Below, piece by piece: positions 40,274 to 50,236 of a stretch of 64,000 nucleotides of DNA. The DNA lies in NCBI GenBank assembly GCA_905196835.1, contig CAJJWN010000011.1:1-64000 (forward strand). The letters run 5' to 3'. The translations under genes were made by a program, and so were the position numbers. The notes beneath the pieces were generated by a model. That model ran no database searches and had not been told where the DNA came from. It saw nothing but the letters and a program-made list of their open reading frames with translations. Each line of letters begins with the position of its first letter. Positions within the stretch are counted from its first letter, which is position 1. This DNA comes from an uncultured Prevotella sp. (GTDB lineage Bacteria; Bacteroidota; Bacteroidia; Bacteroidales; Bacteroidaceae).

Positions 40274-40313
40274 TTTTCTTAACTCCTAATTCTTAACTCT
40301 TCACTCCTTAGAA
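40274..40313. repeat. Period-7 tract at the bamA stop
   Basis: CTTAACTCCTAATTCTTAACTCTTCACTCC heptads run into the bamA stop codon (TAA on the minus strand, 40308-40310), so the stop belongs to the first unit. Confidence 0.75.
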
Positions 40314-42950
40314 TTCCTGTCCGAGGATGAAGTGGAACTGGCTGCCGCCCTTTTGGCCGAACACGGTGTCGAAACCGTAAGCCCAGTCGATACCCATGAG
40401 GCCGACCATCGGGAGGAAGATGCGCACGCCCAGACCGGCGGAACGCTTCATGTCGAACGGGTTGAACTTCTTGGGGTCGTTCCATGCGTTACCCGCCTCG
40501 AGGAAGCCAAGGCCGTAAATGGTTGTGTTGCCAAGCAGGAACGGATAGCGCAACTCGAGTGTGAAGCGGTCGTAAGCATAACCCTCATAACCGTAAGGGG
40601 TAAGGCTACCGTTGTCGTAACCGCGCAGTCCGATGGTTTCCTCGGCGTAACCGGTAGAGTATCCGCTCATGCCGTCGCCACCCATGTAGTATGTCTCGAA
40701 CGGCGACTTCTTGTATTTGTTATAAGAACCGAGTATACCGAACTCTACGCGCGTCATCAGCACGAAACACTTGGCACCGTTAGTCAGTGCGGTATATGTC
40801 TTTGAACGGAACTTCCACTTGTAGTATTCAATCCAGCTGTATTTCTCCTTCTGTGCGGCCGTTGCGCGCTCTGAATAATAGTTGCCGTTGGCAGCCTCGG
40901 CGTTGTATATGTCTGTAAGTCCCTTGTAATCCTTACCGTCCCAAAGCGACCAAGGCGGGGTGATGGTGATAGATGTCATGAACTCCGAGCCACGGCGTGG
41001 GAACAGCTGGTTGTCTGTAGACACACGCGAGAGCGTTATGCCGAGGTTGAGGTTGTTGCAGTTACCGTTACGTATGATGAAATACTGCCAGTTCTTGAGC
41101 ATATAACGCTGATAAGCCAGCTCGACGGACAGCTGGAAGTAGTCGTCAGGCCAACGCAGACGCTTGCCCCAGCCTACCGAGACTCCGAACAACTGTACAT
41201 ACTTGTCAGGGTCATAATAGTTTTCATAACTGTTGCTCCAGCTGTTGCCATAGCCGTAGAGGTAGTTATAATAATTGTTCATGTACCCGTAGTTGTAGTA
41301 GTTGCTTGACACGTCGGTCTGTTTGGAAAAGTATGCTCCTACGGTGAACTGGATAGGACGCTTGCCGCCGAACCAGTTGGTTGAGTAAGACGCGTTGTAC
41401 GACTGGTAGTATGTACCGTTGGTCTGCGCTCCGATGGACAGCACCTCACCGTCACCTACAGGCAGGATGCCGCGGTGTTCCTTGTTCTTGTTGAACAGGT
41501 TGGCCATTGAGAAGTTGTTGAGCTTCAAGCCGATGCGCGCTATAACGCCCGTCTGTCCCCAACCGAGCGAGAACTCGATTTGGTCGTTCGACTTCTGCAC
41601 GAGCGGCCAGTTGATGTCAACCGTTCCTTCCTCGTAGTTAGGCTGCACGTCTGGAGCTACCTGTTCTGGGTCGAAGTGACCCATTGAAGCGATTTCACGC
41701 GCCGAACGCTCCAAGGCTTCCTTCGAGAAGAGGTCGCCCGGCTTCGTCCTGAGCTCGCGGCGCACGACGTTCTCATACAGCCTCGTGTTGCCGCTTATGC
41801 GCACATGGCTGATATGGGCCTGCGTCCCCTCCATTATTCGCATCTCAAGGTCTATGGAGTCGCCGACGATGTTGACCTCGGTAGGTTGCAGGTTGTAGAA
41901 CAGGTAACCGCTGTTCCAATACTGGTTGCCTACGGCATCCTCGTCTTCCGACAGGCGCTTGTTCATGTACTTCTGGTTGTACACGTCGCCCTTCTGCATT
42001 CCGAGCAGGCGGCCGAGATAGTCGCTTGAGAACACCGTATTGCCCACCCACGTAATGTTGCGGATGTAGTATTTCTTTCCCTCGTCTACTTCTATGAATA
42101 TGTTTACGTGCTTGTCATCGACGTTCCACACGCTGTCACGTACAATAACTGCATCGCGGTAACCCAGCTCGTTGTACTTGTCTATGAGGTTCTTCTTGTC
42201 CTCCTCATAACGTTCAGGCGTGTATTTCTTTGACTTGAGGAATGACGACAGCTTGCCGGCCTCGTGTATTTTCTTGAAAGCGCCTTTCTTGAAAAGCCCT
42301 CCCTTGATTTTCGAGTCGCTAAGGTTCTTGTTGCCTTCGATGATGATTTGGCGCACCTTCATCTTCTCTTTCTTGTCGATGATGACGTCAAGGATGACCT
42401 GGTTCTTGTTAACGACGTCCTCGCGCTGCATTATGTTGATGTCGGCATTCTTATAACCCTTGTCCTCAAAGTAATTCTTGGCCAACAGCTTGGCGCGGTC
42501 AATCATGTTGGGGGTTATCTGGCTGCCCTTAAGAAGGCCGAGTTTGCTCTCCAAATCCTCCCTTTCCGACTTCTTTACACCGACATAATTGATTGTTGAA
42601 ACACGTGGACGCAAAGCCAGATAGAAGTGAAGGTAGATTTTTTCGCCTACGATAGAGTCAACAGCCACCTGCGCCTTGGAGAACAGACCATGCCGCCAGT
42701 AACGCTTCACGGCGTCGGTAAGGTCGGAACCGGGCACCTGTATCGCTTGTCCTATCGATAATCCGGATATGCCCGTAAGCATGTAGTCCTCATAACCTTC
42801 CACTCCGGAAACGGCGATGCCGCCGATTACTCCCGAGCGTGGTATTCCGGCGTATGATATGTCAGGATTGACTATTTTCTCCTGCGCCGACACACCGGTA
42901 CAAAATACCAGCGTGACGAGCAGCATGATAAATCCCTTGATTCTGTCCAT
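40308..42950 (-). CDS. bamA: Outer membrane protein assembly factor BamA
   Basis: 880 residues from MDRIKGFIMLLVTLVFCTGVSAQ, a signal peptide. Five POTRA-type repeats are expected in residues about 45-430 (segments such as STINYVGVKKSEREDLESKLG, VRQIIIEGNKNLSDSKIKG, YYIRNITWVGNTVFSSDYL, ISHVRISGNTRLYENVVRREL). The 16-strand barrel follows, ending GGSQFHFILGQEF with a C-terminal aromatic. A Tyr/Asn/Ser-rich loop (SSNYYNYGYMNNYYNYLYGYG) interrupts the barrel and is probably extracellular. The start at 42950 is preferred because the signal peptide begins there; 42980 overlaps the uppS stop. Confidence 0.95.
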   Translation of the reverse strand: MDRIKGFIMLLVTLVFCTGVSAQEKIVNPDISYAGIPRSGVIGGIAVSGVEGYEDYMLTGISGLSIGQAIQVPGSDLTDAVKRYWRHGLFSKAQVAVDSIVGEKIYLHFYLALRPRVSTINYVGVKKSEREDLESKLGLLKGSQITPNMIDRAKLLAKNYFEDKGYKNADINIMQREDVVNKNQVILDVIIDKKEKMKVRQIIIEGNKNLSDSKIKGGLFKKGAFKKIHEAGKLSSFLKSKKYTPERYEEDKKNLIDKYNELGYRDAVIVRDSVWNVDDKHVNIFIEVDEGKKYYIRNITWVGNTVFSSDYLGRLLGMQKGDVYNQKYMNKRLSEDEDAVGNQYWNSGYLFYNLQPTEVNIVGDSIDLEMRIMEGTQAHISHVRISGNTRLYENVVRRELRTKPGDLFSKEALERSAREIASMGHFDPEQVAPDVQPNYEEGTVDINWPLVQKSNDQIEFSLGWGQTGVIARIGLKLNNFSMANLFNKNKEHRGILPVGDGEVLSIGAQTNGTYYQSYNASYSTNWFGGKRPIQFTVGAYFSKQTDVSSNYYNYGYMNNYYNYLYGYGNSWSNSYENYYDPDKYVQLFGVSVGWGKRLRWPDDYFQLSVELAYQRYMLKNWQYFIIRNGNCNNLNLGITLSRVSTDNQLFPRRGSEFMTSITITPPWSLWDGKDYKGLTDIYNAEAANGNYYSERATAAQKEKYSWIEYYKWKFRSKTYTALTNGAKCFVLMTRVEFGILGSYNKYKKSPFETYYMGGDGMSGYSTGYAEETIGLRGYDNGSLTPYGYEGYAYDRFTLELRYPFLLGNTTIYGLGFLEAGNAWNDPKKFNPFDMKRSAGLGVRIFLPMVGLMGIDWAYGFDTVFGQKGGSQFHFILGQEF

Positions 42951-42972
42951 CTTGTCTGTCTGTTGTCTTGAA

Positions 42973-43713
42973 TTAATCATTGTTTTCCACTTGTGCTTCT
43001 GTTTTGCCGAAGCGCCGCTGCCTGCTTTGGTAACTTGCAATCGCTTTATGCAGGCAAGTTTCGTCAAAGTCAGGCCAATATGTGTCGCAAAAGTAAAGTT
43101 CGGAATATGCTATCTGCCAAAGCAGGTAATTGGAGATGCGCACCTCTCCGCCGGTACGGATGAGCAGGTCAGGGTCGGGCATGAAGTTAGTTTGCAGGTG
43201 TGTGCTTACCGTGTCTTCGCTTATCTCGTCAATGTCCAGCTTTCCTGATGCCACATCGGAAGCAATGCTTTTCACCGCATTGGTGATTTCCCACTTTGAC
43301 GAATAGCTTAATGCCACGACCATAGTCATGGCCGTGTTGCCCTTTGTGTGCTCCATGGTTTCCTGCAACTTGGCCTGCACTTCGGCCGGAAGCCTGCCCA
43401 TGTCGCCTATTACGCGGAAACGCACATTGTTCTTCATGAAAATCTCGTCCTCGAGAGACGTTAATACAAGTCCCATCAAGGCGGCCACCTCGTCGGCCGG
43501 CCGGTTCCAGTTTTCGGTCGAGAACGTATATAAAGTAAGGTATTCCACCCCCAGCCTTGTACATTCTGACGTAATCCTGCGCACCGAGTCAACTCCGGCC
43601 TGATGGCCGTAGCTGCGTTCCTTGCCGCGTTCCGTCGCCCAGCGGCCGTTGCCGTCCATTATTATGGCGATGTGGCGCGGTATGCGTTTCATGTCTATTG
43701 TCGTTTCAGTCAT
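42973..43713 (-). CDS. uppS: Isoprenyl transferase (undecaprenyl diphosphate synthase)
   Basis: 246 residues. [12 protein letters not shown] holds the catalytic Asp and the phosphate-binding residues; [28 protein letters not shown], and the C-terminal [30 protein letters not shown] complete the cis-prenyltransferase signature. It makes the lipid carrier for cell-wall and glycan precursors. It overlaps the DUF6089 gene by 8 bases and lies 22 bases before bamA. Confidence 0.96.
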   Translation of the reverse strand: MTETTIDMKRIPRHIAIIMDGNGRWATERGKERSYGHQAGVDSVRRITSECTRLGVEYLTLYTFSTENWNRPADEVAALMGLVLTSLEDEIFMKNNVRFRVIGDMGRLPAEVQAKLQETMEHTKGNTAMTMVVALSYSSKWEITNAVKSIASDVASGKLDIDEISEDTVSTHLQTNFMPDPDLLIRTGGEVRISNYLLWQIAYSELYFCDTYWPDFDETCLHKAIASYQSRQRRFGKTEAQVENND

Positions 43714-44386
43714 CCTTGTTGCATATTTTGCATTTTGGCATGAAGCTGTAAGTCAATGTAAGTTTCAGCATCGAGTAGCAGTCAGTGTTCTTGAACAAGC
43801 CTGCGCTTTCGATGCCGTAAGGGTCTTCCACTCCGTCCAGTTTGTCGCTGAGAGAGAAGTGCATCGCCCATTCCAAGCCGAGGTTTAGCCTCCTGCCTAT
43901 CTTGTATTTCACGCCGACTCCCACCGGGACATTGGCCGTGAACACGCTTTCATCTCCTGCATCGGCGTATGTTGCGCCAATGCCCATGAACACAAACGGG
44001 GTAAGCCTCTTGGCTCCTCTGTATTCGCGACCTGTACCGTATGGCCAGAAGTTGTACTCGAACGTAAGCCCGAGGTCCATCATCGTGTTGCTGAACTCCA
44101 CAGGGTTGTCGTGCAATTCAGGGTACCATGTTTTTACATCGGCCGAACTTCCTTTTAGCTTGCCGTATGAGAAATCGAGCTTCACGCCCATATACGGATT
44201 GAACACACGCCTCACTATCAGCGAAGCCGACGGCTGCATGTTCTTCACTATGCTGCCGTTGAAGTCTCCCTGATAGCTTACCACGCCTGCTCCCACGCCT
44301 ATTTCCATCTTATACTCGTACTCGTCTTGCGCGTTTGCGGCAAGCGGGGCAAGTAGTAAAAGGGTCAAGAGCAGGACTTTGTTCAT
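43706..44386 (-). CDS. Outer-membrane beta-barrel protein, DUF6089 type
   Basis: 226 residues with a signal peptide ([20 protein letters not shown]). Alternating strands ([87 protein letters not shown]) indicate a small porin-like barrel, the family I know as DUF6089, which precedes uppS and bamA in Bacteroidales. Function unknown. It begins the operon that ends with murI. Confidence 0.85.
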   Translation of the reverse strand: MNKVLLLTLLLLAPLAANAQDEYEYKMEIGVGAGVVSYQGDFNGSIVKNMQPSASLIVRRVFNPYMGVKLDFSYGKLKGSSADVKTWYPELHDNPVEFSNTMMDLGLTFEYNFWPYGTGREYRGAKRLTPFVFMGIGATYADAGDESVFTANVPVGVGVKYKIGRRLNLGLEWAMHFSLSDKLDGVEDPYGIESAGLFKNTDCYSMLKLTLTYSFMPKCKICNKDD

Positions 44387-44416
44387 TGCTTATGTACAGT
44401 AACTCCTTAATTCCTG

Positions 44417-45904
44417 TTATTCGGTGAACGAGGTCTGCTCTTCTTTCCAGCCGAGCCTGTTGAGCCTTCCGCGCCATACTTCGCCCGTACCTCCGCACAC
44501 AACCCATATGTAGTTGTCGTCGTCAACAGTCATGGCGAACACGTCTTTGTCTCCGTTGTTAAAGTCAGCAGGCAGGTATATCTTGTCAGTGGCGTGCCAC
44601 GTTATACCGTTGTCCTCGCTGATGTAGAACGTCGAGAATGCCTTTGCCTTGCTCTGCCCAAGTCCGCGTCCGCCAAGGGCTAAGAGCTTGCCGTCGTAAA
44701 CCACCACGCATAGGTTTGACAGTCGCGGCAGACGGTAGCCGTTGTCCTCGCTGTACATTGTCCACGAATGGTTGCGTGGGTTTTCGGAATATTCTTCTAT
44801 CTTGCCCAACACTGTGGCTACGGAGTCATTTTTTGACTCTTCAGGGTTTCCTATCATTACGATGCGTTCTGCATCGGCGTTGGTGGCAAGTGGCAGAATG
44901 GCGTAGCTTATATTTTCAGATGGCAATATTACGTCGTTTGACATGGCGTCAGCTGTCCACTCATGTCCGTGCCACCACCACATTATTTTATCATCTTCAG
45001 TTGTCGCATACAGACTGTCCCTGCCTGCGGCTACAATTTGATTTATGTCCGTAGCCGATTGATTTATGTCCGTAGCCGATATGATATTATTCCATTTTGT
45101 GCCGTAAGCCGAGCAGACAACTTTACCGTTGGATAGCGTGTATAAACAGCCATCCTTGACAATGATGCTTTTGTAGGCATTGTTATCGCCCAACGGTTGC
45201 TTCTCCAACCAGTCAGTTCCGTCCACGGGCATAGCCCACACTGACGTGTTGCTGCCCGTTGCTCCAAATACGAACAAAGAGTCTTTGCTCTCTTTTTTGT
45301 CTTTGTCTTTGTATTTTTTGACAACTACAACCCTCATGCCAGACATGTTGATGAACGCGCTGTTTTTTCCCATGTACTGCCAGTTTACAGTATCTCCCTC
45401 TTCCTTATGAACATTCAGGCTGACTTCATAAGAACGATAACTCATGCCATCATTGGCATAGACCCTCAAATCCTTCAGTTTCGAGAAGTCTATCGAATCA
45501 TTGCTGCTATAAACAGCCAAAGAGTCTTCGCCTTCGGCATTTTCATATCCCAAGACTATGACACCTCCATTCTTGCTGTTTATCGCGCATACTACATGCG
45601 TCGTGTCGCATCCCGTAGGAAGAGAATCCGGGTTGTATATTTTCTTCTTCTGCTGGTCTATATAAAAATCGTAGGCGCTTTCATCCACGTTTTCCACATA
45701 TATGCTGTCTGCCGGATTCCCGTCCTCGTCTTTCTCGGTCGTTGACTTGGTAACCATGTACCTGTTGATTGTCGACAATGAGAACGACGTTATCGCAGTG
45801 TCGCTGTAATAAACATAATCGCTGTAATCGTCACTTTCCAGGCATGATGCCATCAACAGCATCACCGAGAAAAGGACGGCGAAAGGCCTGATAATCCTTC
45901 TCAT
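44417..45904 (-). CDS. DUF6242-type surface or periplasmic lipoprotein
   Basis: 495 residues from MRRIIRPFAVLFSVMLLMASCLESDD, a lipoprotein signal with Cys after MAS and acidic residues next to it. The rest looks like a beta-propeller of Kelch-like blades (NWQYMGKNSAFINMSGMRVVVV, SLFVFGATGSNTSVWAMPVDG, DGKLLALGGRGLGQSKA, WVVCGGTGEVWRGRLNRLGW). I recall this as DUF6242. An exact 21-base tandem duplication at 45040-45080 repeats the residues SATDINQ. Two-component or transport partners are absent; function unknown. It lies just before the DUF6089 operon. Confidence 0.8.
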   Translation of the reverse strand: MRRIIRPFAVLFSVMLLMASCLESDDYSDYVYYSDTAITSFSLSTINRYMVTKSTTEKDEDGNPADSIYVENVDESAYDFYIDQQKKKIYNPDSLPTGCDTTHVVCAINSKNGGVIVLGYENAEGEDSLAVYSSNDSIDFSKLKDLRVYANDGMSYRSYEVSLNVHKEEGDTVNWQYMGKNSAFINMSGMRVVVVKKYKDKDKKESKDSLFVFGATGSNTSVWAMPVDGTDWLEKQPLGDNNAYKSIIVKDGCLYTLSNGKVVCSAYGTKWNNIISATDINQSATDINQIVAAGRDSLYATTEDDKIMWWWHGHEWTADAMSNDVILPSENISYAILPLATNADAERIVMIGNPEESKNDSVATVLGKIEEYSENPRNHSWTMYSEDNGYRLPRLSNLCVVVYDGKLLALGGRGLGQSKAKAFSTFYISEDNGITWHATDKIYLPADFNNGDKDVFAMTVDDDNYIWVVCGGTGEVWRGRLNRLGWKEEQTSFTE

Positions 45905-45931
45905 TCTTTCTATATTATTTATTTTTAGCTG

Positions 45932-45939
45932 CAAATTTA
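45932..45939 (-). promoter_or_regulatory. -7 box of the DUF6242 gene
   Basis: TAAATTTG on the minus strand, 27 bases before the ATG at 45904; no clear -33 element. Confidence 0.5.
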
Positions 45940-46080
45940 ATCAGAATTCCTTAAATAGAACGCCTTTTGCTACCTTTATTATTTAAAATGGCCGGAATTT
46001 GGTCTTTTTTATATACATAAAAGGAATTTTTAAATGCTTTTTCATTTCATCGGTGGAGCATACAATCGGGCATAAAAGAA

Positions 46081-46113
46081 AGCCCTTGCTCCGGTTGTCA
46101 GGAGCAAGGGCTT
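46081..46113 (-). terminator. Terminator of pckA
   Basis: AGCCCTTGCTCC with its complement and a 9-base loop, then TTTCTTTTAT on the minus strand, 38 bases beyond the pckA stop. Confidence 0.85.
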
Positions 46114-46150
46114 ACCTTATTATAATCTGATTAACCTTTCAAAAGCCTTA

Positions 46151-47764
46151 TTAGAGCTTCGGGCCTGCTGCTACGAGAGCCTTGCCGGCCTCGTTGCTCT
46201 CATACTTCTTGAAGTTCTTGATGAAGCGTCCTGCGAGGTCCTTCGCCTTCTCTTCCCACTGTGCTGCGTCAGCGTAAGTGTCGCGCGGGTCGAGGATGTT
46301 CGGGTCTACGCCTTCGAGCTGTGTCGGAACAACAAAGTTGAAGTAAGGAATTGTCTTCGTAGGAGCAGCGTCGATAGAGTGGTTCAGGATAGCGTCAATG
46401 ATGCCGCGTGTGTCGCGGATAGAGATACGCTTGCCTGTTCCGTTCCAGCCTGTGTTCACCAGGTAAGCCTTTGCGCCGCTCTTCTCCATCTTCTTAACCA
46501 GCTCCTCAGCGTACTTTGTAGGATGCAGCTCGAGGAATGCCTGGCCGAAGCAAGCCGAGAAGGTAGGAGTGGGCTCGGTTATGCCGCGCTCTGTACCTGC
46601 GAGCTTAGCCGTGAAGCCGGAGAGGAAGTAGTATTTTGTCTGCTCCGGGTCGAGGATTGACACGGGAGGAAGCACTCCGAACGCGTCAGCCGACAGGAAG
46701 ATAACCTGCTTTGCAGCGGGTGCGTGGCTGATGGGCTTAACGATGTTGTTGATGTGGTAAATCGGGTAAGACACGCGGGTGTTCTCGGTTGTGCTCTTGT
46801 CGTTGAAGTCGATTTTTCCGTCAGCGGCAACAGTAACGTTCTCCAAGAGGGCGTCGCGCTTGATGGCGTTGTAGATGTCGGGCTCGCTCTCCTTGTCGAG
46901 GTTGATGACCTTAGCGTAGCATCCGCCCTCGAAGTTGAACACGCCGTTGTCGTCCCATCCGTGCTCGTCGTCGCCGATGAGGAGACGCTTCGGGTCGGTA
47001 GACAGGGTTGTCTTGCCGGTGCCTGACAGGCCGAAGAAGATAGCAGTGTTCTCGCCGTTCATGTCGCAGTTTGCAGAGCAGTGCATTGAAGCGATGCCCT
47101 TGAGAGGCAAAAAGTAGTTCATCATTGAGAACATGCCCTTCTTCATCTCGCCGCCGTACCATGTATTGATGATAACCTGCTCCTTTGAAGTAACGTTGAA
47201 CACTACCGCTGTCTCAGAGTTGAGGCCCAGTTCCTTCCAGTTCTCAACCTTTGCCTTTGACGCGTTGTAAACAACGAAGTCAGGCTCGAAGCTCTCCAGC
47301 TCCTCTTCCGTAGGACGGATAAACATGTTCTTTACGAAGTGTGCCTGCCATGCTACTTCCATGATGAAGCGCACTGCCATGCGTGTGTCCTTGTTGGCGC
47401 CGCAGAAGCCGTCGATGACGTAAAGCTTCTTGCCGGAGAGTTCCTTCTGCGCTATTTCCTTAACGGCTGCCCAAGCCTCCTTTGAAGCGGGCTTGTTGTC
47501 GTTCTTATATTCCTCTGAAGTCCACCATACGGTGTCCTTTGATGTCTCGTCCATTACGATGAACTTGTCCTTGGGCGAACGTCCGGTGTAAACACCTGTC
47601 ATAACGTTGACCGCGCCAAGCTCGGTCACCTGGCCTTTGTCAAAACCTGTGAGGTCGCTCTTTGTCTCTTCCTCGAACAATGTCTCGTAAGAAGGATTGT
47701 AAAGAACTTCGGTCGTGCCTGTGATACCGTACTTCTCTAAAACTGACTTATCAAACTTTGCCAT
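46151..47764 (-). CDS. pckA: Phosphoenolpyruvate carboxykinase (ATP)
   Basis: 537 residues. The kinase loop is [11 protein letters not shown] (near residue 250), followed by [25 protein letters not shown], which carries the metal-binding Asp. [21 protein letters not shown] and the adenine-binding region complete the family pattern. In Bacteroidales the enzyme mainly fixes CO2 onto PEP to make oxaloacetate on the way to succinate. It is monocistronic, with promoter and terminator both visible. Confidence 0.97.
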   Translation of the reverse strand: MAKFDKSVLEKYGITGTTEVLYNPSYETLFEEETKSDLTGFDKGQVTELGAVNVMTGVYTGRSPKDKFIVMDETSKDTVWWTSEEYKNDNKPASKEAWAAVKEIAQKELSGKKLYVIDGFCGANKDTRMAVRFIMEVAWQAHFVKNMFIRPTEEELESFEPDFVVYNASKAKVENWKELGLNSETAVVFNVTSKEQVIINTWYGGEMKKGMFSMMNYFLPLKGIASMHCSANCDMNGENTAIFFGLSGTGKTTLSTDPKRLLIGDDEHGWDDNGVFNFEGGCYAKVINLDKESEPDIYNAIKRDALLENVTVAADGKIDFNDKSTTENTRVSYPIYHINNIVKPISHAPAAKQVIFLSADAFGVLPPVSILDPEQTKYYFLSGFTAKLAGTERGITEPTPTFSACFGQAFLELHPTKYAEELVKKMEKSGAKAYLVNTGWNGTGKRISIRDTRGIIDAILNHSIDAAPTKTIPYFNFVVPTQLEGVDPNILDPRDTYADAAQWEEKAKDLAGRFIKNFKKYESNEAGKALVAAGPKL

Positions 47765-47823
47765 TTTAATGAAATATTAGAAAGTGAATATTTGTTCCTG
47801 AACCGTGTTTCTTAAATCGCCTG

Positions 47824-47853
47824 CAAATTTAGTAAAAAATCGGCATTGTGCAA
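47824..47853 (-). promoter_or_regulatory. Promoter of pckA
   Basis: TTG (47851-47853), 19 bases, TAAATTTG (47824-47831) on the minus strand; leader about 55 bases. Confidence 0.7.
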
Positions 47854-47945
47854 TCGGCTGATAGTGTAAAAATTACCGCCTTAAAACGTTTTTAGGTTAA
47901 AGTATTGAAAAATTAAACACCATGAACTGCTTTTGCAACTTACAC

Positions 47946-47977
47946 TTTGCAAAAGACGGGAAATATTTTTACTTTTG
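47946..47977 (+). promoter_or_regulatory. Promoter of upp
   Basis: TTTG (47946-47949), 20 bases, TACTTTTG (47970-47977), a full consensus; the leader is about 25 bases. Confidence 0.72.
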
Positions 47978-48006
47978 CAGATAATAAAGCAGTAGTATAA
48001 ATACCC

Positions 48007-48666
48007 ATGCAGATAATAGACCTTAGCAAAGAGAACTCCATCATCGGGCAGTACATGGCCGAGGTGAGGGACAAGGACTACCAGCAGAACCGCCTGCTCT
48101 TCCGTAACAACATCATGCGCATAGGCGAGATGATGGCCTACGAAATAAGCAAGACGCTTGATTATGAGACGCGCGACGTCGAGACGCCTCTCGGCACGGC
48201 GCGCGTCAATGTGCCTGCCGACAGGGTGGTGCTGGCTACCATCTTCCGCGCCGGACTGCCCTTCCACGCGGGCTTCCTCAACGTGTTCGACCACGCTGGC
48301 AACGCCTTCGTGAGCGCATACCGCGAGTACACGGACAACGAACACACGCAGGTGGGCATACACGTTGAGTATCTTGCCACGCCGAGCGTCGAGGGCAAGA
48401 CGCTCATTATAGTTGACCCGATGCTGGCAACGGGCGGCTCCATGGAGCTGGGCTACAAGGCTTTCCTCACCCGCGGCACGCCAAAGCGCATCCATGTGGC
48501 CTGCGTCATAGCTTCGCCCGACGGCATAGAGCACGTCAAACGCACGTTCCCCGACGACAAGACCACCGTGTGGTGCGCCGCCATCGACCCCGGCATGAAC
48601 GAGCACAAGTACATAGTGCCGGGCTTCGGAGACGCCGGTGACTTGTGCTACGGCGACAAAGTGTAA
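48007..48666 (+). CDS. upp: Uracil phosphoribosyltransferase
   Basis: 219 residues. The PRPP-binding loop is VDPMLATGGSMELG, the uracil-binding end is the MNEHKYIVPGFGDAGDLCYG stretch, and RAGLPFHAGFL matches the conserved RAGL. It salvages uracil to UMP. The divergent gene is pckA. A palindrome element begins 5 bases after the stop. Confidence 0.96.
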   Translation: MQIIDLSKENSIIGQYMAEVRDKDYQQNRLLFRNNIMRIGEMMAYEISKTLDYETRDVETPLGTARVNVPADRVVLATIFRAGLPFHAGFLNVFDHAGNAFVSAYREYTDNEHTQVGIHVEYLATPSVEGKTLIIVDPMLATGGSMELGYKAFLTRGTPKRIHVACVIASPDGIEHVKRTFPDDKTTVWCAAIDPGMNEHKYIVPGFGDAGDLCYGDKV

Positions 48667-48670
48667 GTGA

Positions 48671-48776
48671 AAAGGCCGTCTTTCAGGCGGCAAAAGGCCG
48701 TCAATCGGAAGGTAAAATGCCGTCTTTCGCAGTGCGAAAGGCGGCATTTTGCAAAACAGTTGATTATCAAAGCGTT
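48671..48776 (-). repeat. 80-bp quadruple-palindrome element
   Basis: Cores at 48671-48684, 48693-48706, 48715-48728 and 48737-48750, then a 9-base gap and box TTGATTATCAA (48760-48770). Cores 3 and 4 (AAATGCCG..., ...CGGCATTTT) share a paired G-to-T and C-to-A change. Confidence 0.85.
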
Positions 48777-48806
48777 GCGCACCGGTGCACAACAGTTGCG
48801 CCATGG

Positions 48807-50216
48807 CTATTTATCGTCCCAATCGTCAGTCCTGAACGACGATGCAGGCAGGCCCGCCATGCTGAACAGAGTGCAGTCGGTATAGTCCTTGAAGGCGAAC
48901 CTTACGGCCACGGGATGCTCCACTTTGTCGCTCCATACCACCACCTTCTTTACGTCGCGGTCAATCTTGGCATTGGCCGGATGGAACACTCTGTCGTCCC
49001 CGGCAACCTCGAATCCCTTTATGTCCTGACGGTAAGATGTGAGTCCGCGGCCGGTGTTCTTGAACGTTACGGTAACCTCCTTGCCGTTGACGGCCATCTC
49101 CTTGTACAGCGGTCCGCTGACGGGAAAACCCTTCATGCCGTAAGTAAGGCCCAGCGCAAGGTAGGCGAAGCGGTCGCCCACCTGCTCTTTCTTCATCGGG
49201 TGGATGGTGTTGGGATAGCCTACGTCGGTGAGAATGGCCATGCCCGAGTTGGGGATGAGGTCGAGACACTTGGTCTGCGCCTCGCGCAGGTAGGCCGAGT
49301 TGCGGCCTATGCCTTCGCCCCTACCATATTTATATGGGGCTATTTGCGCGTAGTAGAAAGGGAAGTCGCCCCGTCCCCACTTGTCCCTCCAGTCCTTTAC
49401 CATGGCCGGCAGCAGCTTCGTGTACAGCTTGGGATAGTCAACGTTGGCCTCGCCCTGGTACCATAGGCAGCCGCGTATGCCGTAGCCTACTATCGGAGCC
49501 ATCATGCCGTTGTACAGTATGCACTCGTTCTGCACCTCCTCCATGTCCTTGAATGGCGCCACACCCTCCGCGCTCATCCACGCTTCTACGCGCGAGCCGC
49601 CGTAGCTGGAGTGGATAATGCCCACCGGCACGCCGAGCACTTGGCGTATTTTGCGGGCGAAGAAGTAGGCCGCCGCTGAGAAGTGGGGCGTCGTTTCAGA
49701 CGACGCGTGACGCCATTGCCCGGTGCAGTCGGCCAGCGGCTTGGAGTCCATCTTCTTGCCTACGTTGAACATGCGCAGGCCGTTGTCGGCCGATGTCACC
49801 ACCGCGTCGAGCGCGCCTATTACCGGGTCGTTGTAGCCTCCGTTGATTGTCATGTCCATGTTTGACTGCCCTGAGCACAGCCATACCTCGCCTATCATCA
49901 CGTCGCTGATGCGCTCCGTCTGGCCGTCGCTTACCTCTATATAATAAGGGCCGCCGTATGCCGGGGTTTCGACGGCTGTCTTCCACCGTCCTTCGGCGTC
50001 CACCGTGGCGGCGTATTCCTTGCCGTTCCACGATGTCTTCACCGTCACATTGCCGTTCTTCTTGTCGCTTTCGCCCCATATCGGAGCCTTGCCGCCCTGC
50101 TGCATCACCATTCCGTCGGAGAACAGCGCGGGCAGCTTTACCTTTGCCGAAGCGTCACCGCACATGCCTGCAAAGCCTGCCAGGCACGCTGCGGCAATAA
50201 CATTGAAAAGTCTCAT
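48807..50216 (-). CDS. Sialate O-acetylesterase-like SGNH hydrolase
   Basis: 469 residues with a signal peptide (to about residue 24, CGDASA). KVKLPALFSDGMVMQQGGKAPIWG opens the domain; the catalytic serine is in EVWLCSGQSNMDMTI and further blocks are IIHSSYGGSRVEAWMS, IRGCLWYQGEANV and the Asp/His end GVGDRFAYLALGLTYG-like region. The family removes O-acetyl groups from sialic acids or other sugars. It is 20 bases from the next gene, a GH71/99-like glycosidase, suggesting joint use on one glycan. Confidence 0.9.
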   Translation of the reverse strand: MRLFNVIAAACLAGFAGMCGDASAKVKLPALFSDGMVMQQGGKAPIWGESDKKNGNVTVKTSWNGKEYAATVDAEGRWKTAVETPAYGGPYYIEVSDGQTERISDVMIGEVWLCSGQSNMDMTINGGYNDPVIGALDAVVTSADNGLRMFNVGKKMDSKPLADCTGQWRHASSETTPHFSAAAYFFARKIRQVLGVPVGIIHSSYGGSRVEAWMSAEGVAPFKDMEEVQNECILYNGMMAPIVGYGIRGCLWYQGEANVDYPKLYTKLLPAMVKDWRDKWGRGDFPFYYAQIAPYKYGRGEGIGRNSAYLREAQTKCLDLIPNSGMAILTDVGYPNTIHPMKKEQVGDRFAYLALGLTYGMKGFPVSGPLYKEMAVNGKEVTVTFKNTGRGLTSYRQDIKGFEVAGDDRVFHPANAKIDRDVKKVVVWSDKVEHPVAVRFAFKDYTDCTLFSMAGLPASSFRTDDWDDK

Positions 50217-50236
50217 GTTGGATATTGTTTATCGGG

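Noticed and set aside
42951..43067. Upstream start of BamA
   Set aside because: It overlaps uppS by about 95 bases and puts 39 charged residues before the signal peptide.
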